A DNA stretch of 64,000 nt from contig OZ025267.1 in NCBI GenBank assembly GCA_964019165.1, forward strand, positions 11,966,889-12,030,888, given 5' to 3'. Position 1 is the stretch's first letter. Every line of letters begins with the position of its first letter. Source of the DNA: Mastigias papua. Its lineage: Eukaryota > Cnidaria > Scyphozoa > Rhizostomeae > Mastigiidae. A program made the translations under genes and the position numbers. Below the pieces are notes generated by a model. The model made no database searches, had not been told where the DNA came from, and saw only the letters and a program-made list of their open reading frames with translations. Shown piece after piece: positions 41,450-51,910 of the stretch.

Positions 41450-41930
41450 CGTGCGTATTGGTTTAAGCTGCGTCGTACTGATTTGTGGTGGCAGAACTTG
41501 TTACTTGGTAGGGCACTAGTTGAATGCTGGAGAAAAATTTGTAAGTTTTCTGGGAAAGTTTTTTATGATCTTTTAAATCAGCTCATGCCATATATTACAC
41601 CAAATCCATCCCCAAATGCTCATGCTTTGAGTGCCGAAAAAAGAACTTGCTGTAACATTATACTATTAAAAGATACAGGATCACTTAACATGACTGTAAA
41701 TACTTTTGGAATTGCCATTTCATAAACCTCTTCTGTCATCTTTGAGACTTGCAATGTTATTTCACGAATTCTGGGGCCAAAATACACATGTCTTCCCAGG
41801 AATGAAAAGGATACGAGGACACGTGTAGCAGAGTTTGAGGCAATATATGGAAGGTTTCAGGCATTTGGATGTATTGATGGAACTCACATTCCCATCCTTT
41901 GGCTAGTTGAATGTTCATGAAGGAGAATGG
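41450..41930 (+). pseudogene. PIF/Harbinger transposase fragment
   Basis: One frame, with stops (for example TAA at 41723-41725): LVECWRKICKFSGKVFYDLL, NPSPNAHALSAEKRTCCNII, LLKDTGSLNMTVNTFGIAIS, stop, then ILGPKYTCLP and FQAFGCIDGTHIPI. The last is the conserved first-Asp region of HARBI-type transposases. It is cut at about 41930 by LINE A copy 2, and the rest of the catalytic domain was not found. Confidence 0.8.
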
Positions 41931-43290
41931 GCTTTTCTCAAACTACCAGCACGGCTTTAGACAACTCCATAGTACAGTTACGTCACTCATTGGTTTGACA
42001 GACTTATGGTTTTCTAACATTGATAGAAAATGGTAAACATTAGTGTCTTTCTGGATCTCAAAAAGGCCTTCGACACAGTGGACCATGATCTACTTATGTC
42101 GAAACTAGCAGCTTATGGAATTACTGGGGGGCCTCATCAGTGGTTCTCATCCTACTTAAAGAGGAGAGAATAATATTGCCAGATTACTGGTGTAAGATCG
42201 ATTCGTAGGGTTATACAATGTGGGATACCTGAGGGTTCATGCCTTGGGCCCCTTTTATTCACTATCTATGTAAATGATTTTCTGCATTGTCTTAGCATGG
42301 TAGTCCCCAAACATGTACGCAGATACAACTGTGACGTATTCAGCAGATGATATTGAAACACTCTGTGATGATTTAAACGAAGAATTAACCAACATTTCAG
42401 AGTGGATGCGAAGTAATAAGCTTAGTGTTAACGCTAGCAAATCTGAATTCCTAATCGTTGGTCACAAAAGGCAATTTAACAGTATCGAAAAACCTGTACA
42501 ATTAATGATAGACGAGGATTCGGTAAGAAGGGTTCAGGAAGTAAAATATATGGGGCTAGAGGTAGATGAAAGTTTAACTTGGAATGTGCAATATAAATGT
42601 CTCAAAAACAACATTAAATGTGGGCTATCCTCAATTCGCAAACTAGCAACTATTTTACCTCAAACCAAGCTAGAACAGTTCTACAGAGCTCTTGTTGAAT
42701 CCCAACTAAGATATGGGAACGAACTATGGGGTAGCTTATCTGATACAAAGCTAAATCATTTACAGTATCTCCAAGATAGGGCTCGTACACTAATTGAAAG
42801 CGCACATTCAAAGGACGGGTGGGTGTGTAATTGGCTATCAATTATTAACTGTATTAAATATGATAAGGCTGTAATGACATATAAGATATTGAATAACTTA
42901 TGTCCTGGCAGTCTTCATGGAAAATTCACCATGAGATCTCAGATATCTGAATATGAGACAAGAAACTGTCATGACATCAGTATCCCAAAGCATAACCTTG
43001 AATATTCCAAAAGAGGTTTTCATTATTCTGCGGCTAAATTGTGGAACGAGATACCTCTTCAAATAAGGAATAGCTCCACAATTTTCGCATTTAAAAGAAA
43101 ACTGAAAGAGTATTTGCTACACTAGCAGTTCCCCAAAAGCACGGTCTCTAGGAAGAGCAGCATTTATTTTAAATCGTATCTAGTAGTATTCCCTGTTTAA
43201 ATTATATTGTAAGAAGCTTAGGAATTTTTAGTTCTACCATTATGTATTATTGCTGATAGAGACTCGTGGGTAAAAAATTTTCTATTATTA
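41931..43290 (+). pseudogene. LINE A copy 2, 5'-truncated, RT broken
   Basis: RT begins YQHGFRQLHSTVTSLI (42nd kb), then ISVFLDLKKAFDTVDHDLLM, an in-frame TAA (about 42170), [20 protein letters not shown], a frameshift in the CCCCAAAC run near 42305, and then YADTTVTY, where the second catalytic Asp codon is missing. Frame 42313-43125 supplies the thumb (MRSNKLSVNASKSEFLIVGH, MGLEVDESLTW) and C-terminus. Same subfamily as 33692-35790. The tail is ATT-rich. Confidence 0.88.
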
Positions 43291-43295
43291 TATTA

Positions 43296-43811
43296 TAATC
43301 TCCCTCTCCATTAGTGGTGGCAATGTTTAGTCCTTCCACTTCAATCTGCTTTGTATCTAATCCAAAAGGCAGTGGTTCAGATGCTGGCGAACCACCCCAT
43401 ATCATAACAAGGTCTTCGTAAAATTCAAGAACAATCTTCCCACTCCCACTTCGTGTCCTAAAGTTACTGCTTTCGTAACATGCTGTCTAATTTCTTTGAT
43501 TTTCTGGTGAATTCGAGCATGACCTTTGGCAATTAGATCAGATTCATGTTTTCTTTTCTTTTGGAAGATTTTCTTTTCCACCACAGAAAGATCTTGTATT
43601 TGAACTTCCGGAACTGAGAGCTCAGGCGGCCCAAAGAAAGTTGGATTCAACTCTTCGTATAGCTTGGCCATAGATTGCCTTATTTCCCTATATTTCAAGG
43701 GTCTATCTGCATCGAAATCTACTCCATTGTACGAAGATATTGTTTTGTAATTTAGCAGACGCTTTATAAGGTCACGCACCATCTCCACACTCCACCTCGC
43801 CGTTTTCCCAA
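43296..43811 (-). pseudogene. Myb/SANT-like ORF of the Harbinger element
   Basis: Minus-strand reading TARWSVEMVRDLIKRLLNYK, then DRPLKYREIRQSMAKLYEEL and a basic helix (KKIFQKKRKHE). The Trp start and helix spacing resemble the Myb-like DNA-binding partner encoded by PIF/Harbinger transposons. The ORF from 43788 ends at 43402, but the frame shifts near 43435 to read FYEDLVMIWGGSPASEPLPF on to 43296. It lies just inside the right TIR, in the orientation opposite to the transposase. Confidence 0.6.
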
Positions 43812-44046
43812 TTTTCCCGCCGTCATCTTAACTCCAAGCAAATGAAATTGCGCGCTTGCGCACAATTAAGCCGATTTACTTCACATCACCGGTAGGTTTG
43901 TGTTTATATATAAAAAATTCACTTCACTTCGGTGAAGTTTTACCTCCTATGAAGTGAAAGTTCACTATACCGGTGGTGTGAAGTGAAGTCATATTTGTCA
44001 TATAAACACGATCCGAAAAATGCAAAGAATTCTATAGGAAGGGGAG

Positions 44047-44087
44047 ATATCGCTAGGTGAAGTATTTTTGCCCATATAAACAGGCCC
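44047..44087 (-). repeat. Right terminal inverted repeat of the Harbinger element
   Basis: On the minus strand the end reads GGGCCTGTTTATATGGGCAA, typical of Harbinger/ISL2EU-type termini, followed outward by TAA (44088-44090), a possible 3-bp TSD. The matching left TIR was not found. Confidence 0.55.
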
Positions 44088-44985
44088 TAAGATCACTCAC
44101 TTGCAGCTGGATCAAGGTTCATCACACAGGAAAGATAGATCATGATGTGATGCCTTTCAAATAATGTACATGGCCACAAATCTTCCATTAAAGTAGAAAA
44201 CAATTTTCTTTTCTGAAAGCACTAAGTGCCATATATTTTCTTCTAGACTGCCCACAGGGTGTCATCGGGGCTTTTTCAGTGGGACAGCTGTTCACCTCAT
44301 TACCCAAATAGCACCGTCCTTCAAAGGTAGAGATAATATCTATTCAATGTTTTGTGGAATTTCCACGATCGACATACAAAATTTGCGTGAGATTTGTTTT
44401 GAATGGTTTTATCTAAATGAGAAGAACTGAAAACACGACATTTGTAAGATTTTCTTTCACCATATTTGAAAAAGTGTATAGGCCGTAGCTCCTACTAGTG
44501 CAATGGCTGCGCAGTGATGCTTTTCGAAACTCATCATAAAGCATGTATTTCTTTCCAGGCATACACTATAACAGAAGGTACAACTTAATGATAATCTATA
44601 CATTTAACCAACAAATTTATTCATAAAAATTTCTTTCACCATATGCATCACCTTTCCAGCAAATCAAAATGAAAGAAGGTACCATATATTTGGGAGGAGG
44701 GCAAATCATCATAAAATATTGTAACTGGAGGGGCAAACATGACAGTTGTCCCCCTAGTGTTTATAAGTTAAAAGAGGCCCTGTTGTCATGTGCTATGAGA
44801 GCAAATCAATGGCGCGCGCTACAGTACGTCTAATGTTGTTGGAAGAAATGAGACTTTTGAAAGAAATGCACTACCATGGAAATGGCTCAACAATACCTCT
44901 GCGAACTATTCTCTCGAAACTCAAAGAGCTCTTCATATGTCCTACGTAATGCAGAGATAGATTTCAAATTACTCATGAAAAAGTT
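44088..44985. other. Intergenic DNA with no recognised gene
   Basis: No supported ORF, repeat or TE motif. Confidence 0.5.
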
Positions 44986-45307
44986 ATCTATAGGATAGAG
45001 ATGTTTTTCCTTGCAAAGGCTGATGGCTAAAACGTGGAATGACTTTCCTGCCGAAACTAACCAGGCATCTTCCCTGAATATATTAAAAAAACGTATTTAG
45101 TTATGTTTAGTTGGCTACGTTTCTTGTCTGATAATTTTCTATGAACTGAATTCTATAATAGGTTTTTAAAAAATTTTTAAATTCTTGCAATTTTATCTAA
45201 TATTACCTGTAATATTTTTATGCAGTTAAAGTAGTTCTATTGTAATTAAAGTTTCTATGTGGAGGGAACTTGTAAATCAGCTCTGGCTGAAGGACAACAA
45301 TCCTTAA
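44986..45307 (+). pseudogene. LINE 3' end (CR1/L2-like), split by a MITE
   Basis: The end of a LINE ORF (LMAKTWNDFPAETNQASSL) followed by a 3' UTR whose GGAGGGAACTTGTAAATCAG and CTCTGGCTGAAGGACAACAA layout is a common LINE 3' hairpin form. After the MITE the tail continues at 45848-45885 with AAATGAAATGAAATGG-type repeats. Confidence 0.65.
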
Positions 45308-45309
45308 TA

Positions 45310-45845
45310 CAGTAATAGCCCGCGTATAAGAACCAGGGCTTTAAGAACCTGTTAGGCCAAAATTTTCATTTTAAGCCCCCTGTACAAAAGAACCTATTTA
45401 GGCTTAAGTTTTTGGCTAGGTTCTTATTACTGGGGTTGCAGATTAAAGTAAATTGACAGAACTTTTTCCTTCAAGCTTAAGCATTTTTCATTTCTCTTTA
45501 TTGCCGGAATTTGTTAAGAATTGAGCATCAACATTAAGTTTAGAGTTTTGTTTAGAACATCTTGGTAAGAAAGTTCTCTTCAATTTTTATAAAAAATGTA
45601 TATATATTGTACATACACTGAATTGTGCATAGGCATTGTCTTGTGATACAAAAAAGAATTGATATATACTGTATTATGAGATGATAATCAAGACATATAC
45701 GTCATATACCGATTAAATTGGTGTGAACATATAAGAACCTATCTTAAGAGCCATTGTAGCCTAGATTTACTTTAAGTATCGTTTACATAAGAACCCATTT
45801 AGGCTAAATTGAAAAATTCAGGTTCTTATACGCGGGCTATTACTG
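45310..45845. mobile_element. TA-flanked MITE with 25-bp perfect TIRs (Tc1/mariner type)
   Basis: Begins CAGTAATAGCCCGCGTATAA (then GAACC) and ends with its exact inverse, flanked by TA at 45308-45309 and 45846-45847. 536 bp, non-coding. Internal AAGAACC(T/C)ATTTAGGC motifs repeat. It splits a LINE 3' end. Confidence 0.9.
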
Positions 45846-46153
45846 TAAGTTAAAGTCAAATGAAAAATGAAATGAAATGGAATTTACAAAGCACCATAAT
45901 TACCGACAAACCGCGATAGCTATGACAAACGGTACTGGTGATCCTAAGGATTACTGGCAGTTCTGTGAAAAGTAGGGGTGACAAGCTCCACACCCTCTAG
46001 TTTGCCACACCTACATGGTATGGTATCCGGTCTATTGCAACTATTTGTTGGTATGGTCCTCAACTGCATAAAAGTGGTTGAACCAAAATATTATTGAACT
46101 TGTTCTCTTTTATTTCTTCCACCTATTCTATCTTGTCCTGCTTTGGTCTTCCC

Positions 46154-46159
46154 TTTATT
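46154..46159 (-). terminator. Polyadenylation signal AATAAA
   Basis: Minus-strand AATAAA 13 bases after the stop of the 340-aa ORF; with such a short 3' UTR it supports that ORF being a real transcript. Confidence 0.55.
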
Positions 46160-46171
46160 TAGGCAAATTCG

Positions 46172-47194
46172 TTACGGTTGCTCTCCTTCAGAATCTTCTC
46201 CACTTTCATACCACATACCAGTGTCTGTGTTCATCCTCTTTGGCTTTCTTATGTAACGACACCTTCGTATCTCCCTAAATAACTGCTCATAATACTGTCT
46301 ACGGCTCTCTCTGTTCATAGCTGTAATGTAACCAAGATTTTGTTTTACAATACCCCAATAGTTTTTCTTCTTGCTCTCTTTTACATCGTATACTTTACGA
46401 CGGGTGTTTTTCTCTATCAATTGCTTGTTTAGATTTTCGGTCTCACAGCTACTAGATTCCAATGGATTTGTATCATTAGTGACTCTATCACTGTTACTCA
46501 GATAGCCTGAACTATCTTTCATAATATTCGAAGCTCTTGAGTAGTTCCCACAAATATCCTCATTTCCTCTTTGATTCTGGAGGAATCGCCTGTAAGTTGA
46601 ATTCAATATCCTTTCTTCATACATCTGGCTCTTATGTCTATCAACACCGAACGAAATGTTCTCAACACGAATGCCACTAGCAAACGTATGCGCATTGTTG
46701 AGACTTTCCTGCAAAGAGGAGCACTCTTGTCTATACTCTGAAATTCGTTTAAGTTTTGCCTCACTCTCCATTGAACTTTCCTCATTTACAGCTTTTCCGT
46801 CAGAGCGGATAGGAGGTAGCACATTGAACTGAGTAGTGTTAGTAGGACCGAAGATTCCAAGTTTTGGCAAAGCATGAGAGTGTTTTGGTAGGCTTGCAAC
46901 TTTGTGTGATAGAGGAATAACTTGACTAGAAGTCTTTCTTGATGGTCTTTTCATACTTATGGCAGGAAGCAGCTTTGACTGCTTTTTTAAAAATTCTTGC
47001 TGCTTTTTCGACAAAAGCCCGACACTTTTGTTTCGATCCCGTTTCATTTGAGAAACAACATTCCTTAAGCCGCCCAGCTCATGTCTATTCTGGCCTACTG
47101 CTTTTCGTAACTGTCCACTTACTTTATACATTGGATCTTTGGTGAATTCTTCATCATTCATAGTAGTAAAGTGTCGTCTAAGATCCCTTATCAT
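46172..47194 (-). CDS. Uncharacterised 340-aa single-exon protein, host-gene candidate
   Basis: ATG at 47194, preceded in frame by TGA; stop TAA at 46172-46174. The protein is basic and polar. Residues ~30-80 are Lys/Arg/Gln-rich (SKKQQEFLKKQSKLLPAIS); residues ~240-265 are Ser/Asn-rich. The C-terminal region has NYWGIVKQNLGYITAMNRES, then RRQYYEQLFREIRRCRY, and ends acidic (ESGEDSEGEQP). No signal peptide, membrane segment or transposon motif was seen. I do not recognise it. The compact layout with AATAAA could mean an intronless gene or a retrocopy; if a retrocopy, an upstream acceptor or poly-A would be expected, and none is clear. Confidence 0.6.
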   Translation of the reverse strand: MIRDLRRHFTTMNDEEFTKDPMYKVSGQLRKAVGQNRHELGGLRNVVSQMKRDRNKSVGLLSKKQQEFLKKQSKLLPAISMKRPSRKTSSQVIPLSHKVASLPKHSHALPKLGIFGPTNTTQFNVLPPIRSDGKAVNEESSMESEAKLKRISEYRQECSSLQESLNNAHTFASGIRVENISFGVDRHKSQMYEERILNSTYRRFLQNQRGNEDICGNYSRASNIMKDSSGYLSNSDRVTNDTNPLESSSCETENLNKQLIEKNTRRKVYDVKESKKKNYWGIVKQNLGYITAMNRESRRQYYEQLFREIRRCRYIRKPKRMNTDTGMWYESGEDSEGEQP

Positions 47195-48524
47195 ATGTCA
47201 AGTAATATGATTCCATCCAAGTTTCTTTCAAGTAAATGCACTTTAGAGCCAAACAAACTAACTCTTGTTTGTTTTGAGCGTCACGTTGTCTGTGTTATTA
47301 TTGTGCGGTAACATCAGTGTATTCACAAGAAGCAAATAACATTGGTTATCTCAGCGGGAATCTTTTAAATCCTTAACGTTTTGTTAATGTCAAATTGTGG
47401 TCTGTGACTACAGCGTGTTTTGGTATTTCTTAAGTCGAGTTGGTGGAGACAGTAGAGGCCATCTGACAGATTTGCTCCTGCTTTGCCCCATCGAAAACTA
47501 TTGTCATTCAACTTTGTGAAACATAGAAAAAGTGACGTAAGACAGCCAGAAGCAGCGAATGTACTAGTCCTGATAAATTTGTACCTTAGGGTACTGAGTT
47601 AATAGAATTGGGATGTTAGGAACGTCGGTAATTTGGATGGTATGCAGGCAATGGCTTAACTTGATACTTTTGAGTGGGGGTGTGGGTGTACAAAGGTGAA
47701 TGTACCTATCAAAATGCAACTCTTTCCAATCAATGGGACATGTTTTTGTGCCTACTTTGTCCCTACTTCGACTACTTTACCGGTATGATTTCAGTGGAAG
47801 ACATCAGGGGGAAGGGGGCGGTGGCATCCTTAAAATCTCCAACGTGGCATCAACAGACAATGAATGTTTAGGGCTTAGTAGCTGAAAGTGTCCTTCAGTG
47901 CTTGGCCCCAGACTCCAGTAGTCTTTTTGCCACCTCCTTACACCAAACAACGAATTGTCCGCCACTGTATGATTTATTTTCATTGCGGGTGTGACATTAC
48001 AAAAAATGATATAAATATATGGCTATTAACTTGTACTCTCGGGTGTCTAATAGACGTCCGTCCCGCTAATTAATTTGTCAACATTTTCCTCCCATGACAT
48101 TCTTATTCCAACCCCCCCGGCCAATTAAATTTTGGAAGTATTATCTCAACCAAGGTAACTTTTAGAGGAGATACTTTGGCCTGCAAGTAAAAAGAAAAGT
48201 AAGAAAGGTACTCTGATCGCATGTGTTGTATGGCTCAGCCTTTTTCGTTCTGTGGACTTGGTAATATTACTTTGATACACATTTTTGGTAAGAAACCCTA
48301 GCCTTTCTACAGACATTTTTGGTCATTTTTCAATCCCCCCGTTTATTAAACCCCCCTAATTAAGCTTTGAGGATTTTTCCCGCTCCTCTCGACTATTCCA
48401 ACCTCCACCCCCCGTCTATTAGGCACCCAAGAGAATCTACATTCCACTTTCTGTACAAGTGGTTCGGCTAGGAGACTCGCGTCCCTGCCATTGAACCTTC
48501 TTTCTTCTCCTTTACTCTGAACTC
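47195..48524. other. Intergenic DNA with no recognised gene
   Basis: Only short ORFs. TCCGCCACTG at about 47958-47968 resembles a hAT-type end, but no partner was found. Confidence 0.5.
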
Positions 48525-48630
48525 GTTACCGTAAAAGCTCTTTTAAGCCCCGGGGGAGCTTATTTATTTTTTGCAATCCTAGAGTGGAGGGAGAGGGGGG
48601 CTTCTTAGAGAGGGGAACTTATTGTAAGCA
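48525..48630. mobile_element. Partial MITE related to 40699-41223
   Basis: TTACCGTAAAAGCTCTTTTA then AGCCCCGGGGGAGCTTATTT has the same design as the 40.7-kb MITE end. Only one end is seen. Confidence 0.4.
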
Positions 48631-48717
48631 CAGGCAAAAATTTATAAAACTGTTCTTATCCACTTTCAAGGCAAGATTTATAAAACAAAAACTTTGCAAT
48701 GCAAAATGGTTCTTACT

Positions 48718-48901
48718 TGCCCGTAGCCAAGGAGGGCCTGGGGGCAAGGCCACCCCTAGACTTGTGAAATTTGACTCTGTGCCCCCCTACAGACATGAAT
48801 TTTATATGTGTGTATACATATATATAAATATATATGTATTATGTATGTATCATATATATTGGCTGTGCCCCCCTTGCGAATTAAAGCTGGCTACGGGCCT
48901 G
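48718..48901. mobile_element. MITE with short TIRs (GCCCGTAGCCA), about 184 bp
   Basis: GCCCGTAGCCA near 48720 is inverted as TGGCTACGGGC near 48890-48900. The interior has TA-rich sequence and a GCCCCCCTTGCGAATTAAAG stretch. A half copy (reverse complement of the right end) lies at about 29926-29975. Confidence 0.6.
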
Positions 48902-49002
48902 GGTTCTTATAATACATTACTCTAATTTCACTCACCCTAGGCCACTGGTAGTGACTAGGTGTTTGATCTCAAAATAGCGAATCAAAAGAAATTGATAAAA
49001 TA

Positions 49003-50053
49003 ATAATAATAATAGAGACTTTACTTTTATATTCTGCTACGTACAAAAATTACTAACGATAACAAAAGTGAAAACACGGATAATAACAATACTACTATAG
49101 ATTGCATCTTAGATGGAAAGAAGTTCTGGACTATTCCACGGCTTTTTTCTACGGCAAAAGATGTAATCAGTCGTGCGAATGATGGTATTAGAGAGTTTTG
49201 AGATTAGGTAGGGCCGGTGTCCCATATCAACAGCTAGTGCATCGCACATTTCAATAAAATAAGAGCAAGAAAGGCCAAAAATTCCAAGAGAACTGATAGA
49301 AAGATTGACAAACTTACCATCTGTATATTTGAATTTAACTCTCTTGCGCTCAGAGTTCACTTCTAGGTTTGTCTCAAAACCAACTGTAAGTTCGAGAATG
49401 TAAATCTTGTTGTCAGGCGATGCAAAAATAAGATCAGGAGGAAAATTGTCTCCCGTTATTATGGAAGGAGAATGAAAGCATGGGAGATCAACATAAAGAG
49501 ATGCTCCTGGACTTGCTCTAAAATAGTTAGCTAAGATTTGTAATGCAGAGTTGTGCCGCCAGGTGTAACGACCCTCTTCTAAGTAAGATTTACAACCTGC
49601 TACAACATGAAGAAGAGTTTCTGGTAAATGACAGAAAGAGCAATCTGAGGACTGTGCAGAATTCCATTTTTTAAGGTTGTTGCGAGTGGAAAGTGAATTG
49701 TTGAGGTACCTCATTGTAAAGTTGAATATATTTTTAGGTATCTTGCTCTGAGCTGAAGTCCATATGGATTTAGTTACAGTGAGAGAATGATCGAGAACAA
49801 AAGAAAGAATGGCTCCTTGAGATTGTAGTTGTGTCTGCAAACGACGCTTATGCTCAGAGCGAACTGCTTTTAATACATCTTTAGTATTCTTATATACGTC
49901 ATACTGGATGTTCATGCCACTACTGGTACTTTTCCATAAAGACTTAATTTCACCATTAGGAGAGGATCGAAGAGAAGTTCGAAAAACAGTTTGGCACTGT
50001 GAAAATTTCATCGAAGGAAGAATCATATTTAGACCAAACTGGATTTGTGCTAC
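49003..50053 (-). pseudogene. LINE with restriction-like endonuclease (R2/HERO/NeSL-like), C-terminal part
   Basis: The frame is open from about 50053 to TAA at 49109; the ATG at 50026 is probably internal. A C-terminal zinc finger is CSFCHLPETLLHVVAGC. It is followed by a restriction-like endonuclease signature, PPDLIFASPDNKIYILELTV (PD...ELT), then FKYTDGKFVNLSISSLGIFG. This arrangement is known from early-branching, often site-specific LINEs. The RT itself is not present. The 5' side is cut by a MITE at 50055. An ATT-repeat tail ends the element near 49003-49018. Confidence 0.75.
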
Positions 50054-50054
50054 T

Positions 50055-50219
50055 CAGTGGGGGTTTTAGGGGGGCCATGGCCCCAGGCCCCGCGCTTTTG
50101 GTAATCCAGAAGTGGCCCCGCGTCTAAGAAAAAATTGGAGAGGAATTTCAGACACTTTCAAACAAGGGCCCCTCAGATGACTTCGGACCCGGGCCCCGCG
50201 ATCCCTAAAACCGCCAGTG
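50055..50219. mobile_element. MITE with TIR CA(G/C)TGG(G/C)GGTTTTAGGG, 165 bp
   Basis: The left CAGTGGGGGTTTTAGGG is matched inversely by CCCTAAAACCGCCAGTG. The interior is GC-rich with GGCCCCGCG motifs. Termini look hAT-like; no TSD was matched. Confidence 0.6.
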
Positions 50220-50224
50220 AGTGT

Positions 50225-50473
50225 TGTAAAATAACAAGATTTTACAGCGTAGCAAATTATACAGAATTTAACACAAATAAATCACCAAAAATAGTTTCTT
50301 TGTTTTAAACCATCAAACTTGTCACAACCAGCGAACTCTTATACAACAATAACGAACGGCGACTCTCCAATAAACTTGATACGCTATTAAACGACAAACT
50401 CCCAGAAACAGCAACGAATTCCAAAATGGCAATACTTAACAGATTCCAAACCGGCAACACGAAAACTCTCAAC
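50225..50473 (-). repeat. BEL 3' LTR, distal part, separated by hAT insertion
   Basis: On the minus strand this is the end of the LTR (…TGTTATTTTACA at 50225). It continues from 58972-59691 across the hAT element; the duplicated CTCTCAAC (50466-50473 and 58972-58979) marks the insertion point. Confidence 0.75.
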
Positions 50474-51007
50474 CAGGTGCGGATCCAGAGCAAATTCTGA
50501 CATTCGCAAAAACATCAATTGAAGCAATAGCCACGCCCATTTGACCACACCCATATGTAGTCTTAATTCAAATCACTTGATTCCTCTGCAGGCTATAAAA
50601 CTCAAACTGAACAAATAAGCCAAGGATAGCACAATATAACCTACTTCTACTACCTATAACCTACGTCCACTACATTTTCATGACATGATGTACATACAAC
50701 CGTAGAAGAAGAATAGCAGTAACACTTGATGCAGGGTAATTTAGTTTTGACAAGGTAGTGCTGCCTTGCCAAGTAAGCTCGAACCCCACGTCAAGGGATT
50801 ACCCATGTTCAAGTTTTCCAATTTTGATATCCCAGAGAGGAAACTCCATATAGAAACATGTTATCAACACAGCATCATTGCCGATAACTGGAGAAAGCAA
50901 CTGGGCCTCTAACCGAACACGCACTAATACTTCTTCCCCTCTGAAAAGCCCTTGTGAACAATGCTAACATATGATCTACCAATTACCTATCAATGTGTCA
51001 ATGAGAG

Positions 51008-51835
51008 TATATAAAACGAAGTTGAACTATTATTATGTGCCTCTGATTGAACAAGTGTCTATAAAACGAAGATGAACTATTATTATGTGTCTCTGATTGA
51101 ACAAGTATCTATAAAACGAAGTTGAACTATTATTATGTGCCTCTGGTTGAACAAGTGTCTATAAAACGAAGTTGAACTATTGCTATTTGCCTCTGATTGA
51201 ACAAGTGTCTATAAAACGAAGTTGAACTATTATTCTGTGCCTCTGATTGAACAAGTGTCTATAAAACGAAGTTGAACTATTGCTATGTGCCTCTGATTGA
51301 ACAAGTGTCTATAAAACGAAGTTGAACTATTATTCTGTGCCTCTGATTGAACAAGTGTCTATAAAATGAAGTTGAACTATTATTCTGTGCCTCTGATTGA
51401 ACAAGTGTCTATAAAACGAAGTTGAACTATTATTCTGTGCCTCTGATTGAACAAGTGTCTATAAAATGAAGTTGAACTATTATTCTGTACCTCTGATTGA
51501 ACAAGTGTCTATAAAACGAAGATGAACTATTGCTATGTGCCTCTGATTGAACAAGTGTCTATAAAATGAAGTTGAACTATTATTCTGTGCCTCTGATTGA
51601 ACAAGTGTCTATAAAACGAAGTTGAACTATTATTCTGTACCTCTGATTGAACAAGTGTCTATAAAACGAAGTTGAACTATTATTCTGTACCTCTGATTGA
51701 ACAAGTGTCTATAAAACGAAGATGAACTATTGCTATGTGCCTCTGATTGAACAAGTGTCTATAAAACGAAGTTGAACTATTGGCTATGTGCCTCTGATTG
51801 AACAAGGGTCTATAAATCGAGGTTCAAACATTACT
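51008..51835. repeat. 50-bp minisatellite, about 17 copies, inside the hAT element
   Basis: Unit landmarks ATAAAACGAAG occur at 51011, 51061, 51111 and every 50 bases to 51761, then a diverged copy at 51812. Variants differ mainly at TATTCTGTGC, TATTATGTGC and TGCTATGTGC. It sits just downstream (3') of the transposase gene. Each unit has a TATAAAA word. Confidence 0.97.
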
Positions 51836-51910
51836 GTCGTGGTAGCATGAAAGAATAGATCGTCGTGGAAAAGGGAGTATAGAATGTGAAATGCACCAAA
51901 AGTTTCCGTA

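Noticed and set aside
47950..47970. TCCGCCACTG as the right end of another hAT element
   Set aside because: No partner terminus or 8-bp duplication was found nearby.
51008..51835. CRISPR-like array
   Set aside because: The whole 50-bp unit repeats with no unique spacers and the genome is eukaryotic; it is a minisatellite.
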